A DNA stretch of 64,000 nt, taken from Flavobacterium sp. Root901 (GTDB taxonomy: Bacteria > Bacteroidota > Bacteroidia > Flavobacteriales > Flavobacteriaceae). The translations under genes and the position numbers were made by a program. The stretch's first letter is position 1, and every line of letters starts with the position of its first letter. The notes under the pieces were generated by a model that did not search any database, was not told the origin of the DNA, and was given only the letters and a program-made list of their open reading frames with translations. This document shows, piece by piece, positions 62,210 through 64,000 of the stretch. Location: assembly GCF_001429765.1 (NCBI RefSeq), contig NZ_LMJB01000001.1, positions 728,346-792,345 on the forward strand, written 5' to 3'.

Positions 62210-63319
62210 TTATGAGAACATATCTTTTACTTTTTCAAAAAATGATTTTTCTGATTTTTCAGGACTTGGAACAAAATGTTCATCATTTAGGGCATTTTCA
62301 AAAAATTGTTTTTGCTCTTTATTCAATGTTCTTGGTGTCCAAACATTTACGTGAACCAATAAATCTCCATTTCCGTAACCGTTTAAACTTGGAATTCCTT
62401 TTCCTTTTAATCTTAAGATTTTTCCGGACTGGATTCCCTCTTCAAGTTTAATACGAACTTTTCCGTTAATGGCTTCAATATCTTTTGAAGCTCCTAAAAC
62501 TGCTTCAGGGAAACTGATATACAAATCAAAATGAACATTTTCTCCTTCACGTTTCAGGAATTCGTGCTCTACTTCTTCAATAGCAACAATTAAATCCCCA
62601 GGAATACTGTTTCCAGGCGCATCGTTACCTTTGTTAGAAACCTTCAACTGCATTCCGTCAGTAACACCTGCAGGAATTTTGATTGATACGGTTTCATCTT
62701 CCTGAACCATTCCTTGTGCATCTGCTTCAGAAGGTTTTTTATCTAAAATCTGACCAGACCCGCCGCAAGTAGGACAAGTTGATGCAGACTGCATTCTTCC
62801 TAAAATAGTATTGGTTACACGCATTACCTGACCCTGACCATTACAAGTCGTACAAGTTTTATACGTTACGCCTTTAGCCTGAACCTTACGTTTTACTTTT
62901 ACTTTTTTCTCTACTCCGTTTGCAATCTCTTCTAAAGTCAATTTCACTTTAATACGAAGATTACTTCCTTTCGCACGGCGAGGGCCTCCGCCTCCGCCTC
63001 CGAAACCGCCAAATCCGCCTCCAAAAATATCACCAAACTGGCTGAAAATGTCATCCATATTCATACCGCCGTGGCCTCCGCCAAATCCGCCGGCGCCATC
63101 AAATGCCTGATGTCCGTATTGGTCGTATTTTGCTTTTTTATTAGGATCGCTTAAAACTTCATATGCTTCTGCAGCTAATTTAAAGTTTTCTTCTGCCTCT
63201 TTGTCGCCTGGATTTTTATCCGGATGATATTTAAGCGCACTTTTTCTATATGCTTTTTTTATCTCAGCAGCGTCAGCATTTTTTGAAATGCCAAGTATTT
63301 CGTAAAAATCTTTTTTCAT
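62210..63319 (-). CDS. dnaJ: Chaperone DnaJ
   Basis: 369 residues from MKKDFYEILGISKNADAAEI. The J domain has the HPD motif (LKYHPDKNPGDK), a long Gly/Phe region follows (about 75-115), then a zinc region and the substrate-binding C-terminal domains. DnaJ passes unfolded proteins to DnaK. The zinc region has only two CxxCxGxG motifs, CTTCNGQG and CPTCGGSG, which form zinc site 2. Motifs 1 and 4, which form site 1, are missing: PSEADAQG stands in place of motif 4. The grpE gene lies upstream in the same direction. Confidence 0.95.
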   Translation of the reverse strand: MKKDFYEILGISKNADAAEIKKAYRKSALKYHPDKNPGDKEAEENFKLAAEAYEVLSDPNKKAKYDQYGHQAFDGAGGFGGGHGGMNMDDIFSQFGDIFGGGFGGFGGGGGGPRRAKGSNLRIKVKLTLEEIANGVEKKVKVKRKVQAKGVTYKTCTTCNGQGQVMRVTNTILGRMQSASTCPTCGGSGQILDKKPSEADAQGMVQEDETVSIKIPAGVTDGMQLKVSNKGNDAPGNSIPGDLIVAIEEVEHEFLKREGENVHFDLYISFPEAVLGASKDIEAINGKVRIKLEEGIQSGKILRLKGKGIPSLNGYGNGDLLVHVNVWTPRTLNKEQKQFFENALNDEHFVPSPEKSEKSFFEKVKDMFS

Positions 63320-63328
63320 AATTAGATT

Positions 63329-63387
63329 AAATTCCAAATCTTAAAAATTCCAAAATCCAAAAATGCATTTGAAATCCCTATTTGCAT
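63329..63387. repeat. TTTGGAATTT-family repeat between grpE and dnaJ
   Basis: AAATTCCAAATCTTAAAAAT and CAAATAGGGATTTC-like units end 3 bases from the grpE stop. It sits inside an operon-like gap. Confidence 0.5.
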
Positions 63388-63390
63388 TTT

Positions 63391-63969
63391 TTAGTTTCCA
63401 ACAACAACTTTAGGGAAACGAATAATTTTGTCTCCTAATTTGTATCCTTTTTCTATAACATCAACAATTTTCCCTTTTAAATTTTCAGACGGAGCCGGAA
63501 TTTGGGTAATTGCCTCAGCAACATCAGCATTGAAAGCATCACCTGCTTGTATTTCAACCTGCTCTAAACCTTTAGAAACCAGAGTACTTTTAAATTTTTC
63601 GTGAATTAATTCAACACCTTTTTTCAGGTTTTCATCTTCAGATTTATTGATTTCTACCGCCGCTCTGTCAAAATCGTCCAAAACAGGAAGCATTGCTAAC
63701 AAAACTTCTTGGTTTGCCGTTTTAAACAAATCGATACGCTCTTTTGAAGTTCTTTTTTTGTAATTTTCAAATTCTGCAAATAATCTCAAAAACTTATCTT
63801 TTTCTTTGGCCAAGTCTTGAGCTAATTGCTCTTCAACACTTAATTCTTCAACAATTAACTGCTCCCCGTTGGCATTGTTCTCTAACGTTACATCGTCTAA
63901 TTCCTGATCGAATTCTGTATTTTCCGTAGTCATATTACTTTTATTTTTAAAAATATTTTTAAACTTCAT
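63391..63969 (-). CDS. grpE: Nucleotide exchange factor GrpE
   Basis: 192 residues. An acidic N-terminus (DQELDDVTLENNANGEQLIV) leads into a long coiled coil (EEQLAQDLAKEKDKFLRLFA, EFENYKKRTSKERIDLFK), and the C-terminal beta part is GLEQVEIQAGDAFNADVAEA with GYKLGDKIIRFPKVVV. GrpE releases ADP from DnaK, so it works with DnaJ. The start at 63969 (MKFKNIFKNKSN) follows a TTTTGC box about 25 bases upstream; the Met at residue 13 (MTTENTEFDQ) is another possible start. Confidence 0.95.
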   Translation of the reverse strand: MKFKNIFKNKSNMTTENTEFDQELDDVTLENNANGEQLIVEELSVEEQLAQDLAKEKDKFLRLFAEFENYKKRTSKERIDLFKTANQEVLLAMLPVLDDFDRAAVEINKSEDENLKKGVELIHEKFKSTLVSKGLEQVEIQAGDAFNADVAEAITQIPAPSENLKGKIVDVIEKGYKLGDKIIRFPKVVVGN

Positions 63970-64000
63970 TTTTTATTTCTTTCTGTTGGATTGCAAAAGT

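Overview
The window is a gene-dense, AT-rich piece of a Bacteroidota chromosome, almost certainly Flavobacterium or a close relative. The signs are promoters of the TTG-N19-TAnnTTTG type, AT-rich leaders without clear Shine-Dalgarno sites, many lipoproteins and TonB-plug modules, a long SecA without a C-terminal zinc finger, and a NatAB / sigma-54 regulator / DnaJ-GrpE neighbourhood. No rRNA, tRNA, CRISPR, prophage or classical insertion sequence was seen. Most of the window is ordinary core genome, so unusual content is in small loci and in the intergenic DNA.

Layout. 1-3 kb: end of a DnaQ-like exonuclease, a 2-oxo acid dehydrogenase E2 and a family 2 glycosyltransferase. 3-8.3 kb: secreted proteins, a NagX/HGSNAT-like membrane protein and a capsule pair (CpsB-type phosphatase, polyprenyl glycosylphosphotransferase). 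8.3-18.1 kb: ABC-F ATPase, a four-helix-bundle gene inside perfect 32-bp inverted repeats, FKBP lipoprotein, methyltransferase, LolD-like ATPase, PduO adenosyltransferase, DUF2795 protein and SecA. 18.3-23.2 kb: a probable metal-uptake locus with twin small Cys proteins, a TonB receptor and a PepSY membrane protein. 23.3-28.7 kb: TrmH, a sulfation cassette (sulfotransferase, Asp/Asn beta-hydroxylase-like enzyme, APS kinase), a sirtuin and PurB. 28.9-36.4 kb: KefB-type antiporter, peroxiredoxin, AEC transporter, an Rrf2 regulator with its target oxidoreductase, MeaB and a lipoprotein. 36.5-46.6 kb: LtaS-like transferase, MATE exporter, an imelysin/di-heme peroxidase fusion next to a PhoX-like lipoprotein, PPK2 and a beta-propeller protein. 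46.7-52.6 kb: ECF sigma factor, a membrane protein with a plug-like tail and a plug/vWA chimera, then a LURP-one-like protein, an SDR enzyme and an SH3-like repeat protein. 52.7-64 kb: MtaB, secreted protein, GNAT, HAD phosphatase, DUF2007, hydrolase, a lone RecA1 helicase domain, a sigma-54 activator without HTH, NatAB, DnaJ and GrpE.

How genes work together. Several groups look like functional units: CpsB with the glycosylphosphotransferase; twin Cys proteins, TonB receptor and PepSY reductase; APS kinase feeding PAPS to the sulfotransferase; Rrf2 regulator and NAD(P)-binding oxidoreductase sharing an almost identical 18-bp operator-like site; sigma factor with the plug-bearing membrane protein and vWA protein; DnaJ with GrpE.

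The intergenic DNA carries at least six families of dispersed inverted repeats. Most begin within a few bases of a stop codon, which suggests a 3'-end role. The most notable objects are the 483-bp four-helix-bundle element with terminal inverted repeats and a two-copy element with conserved blocks exactly 54 nt apart.
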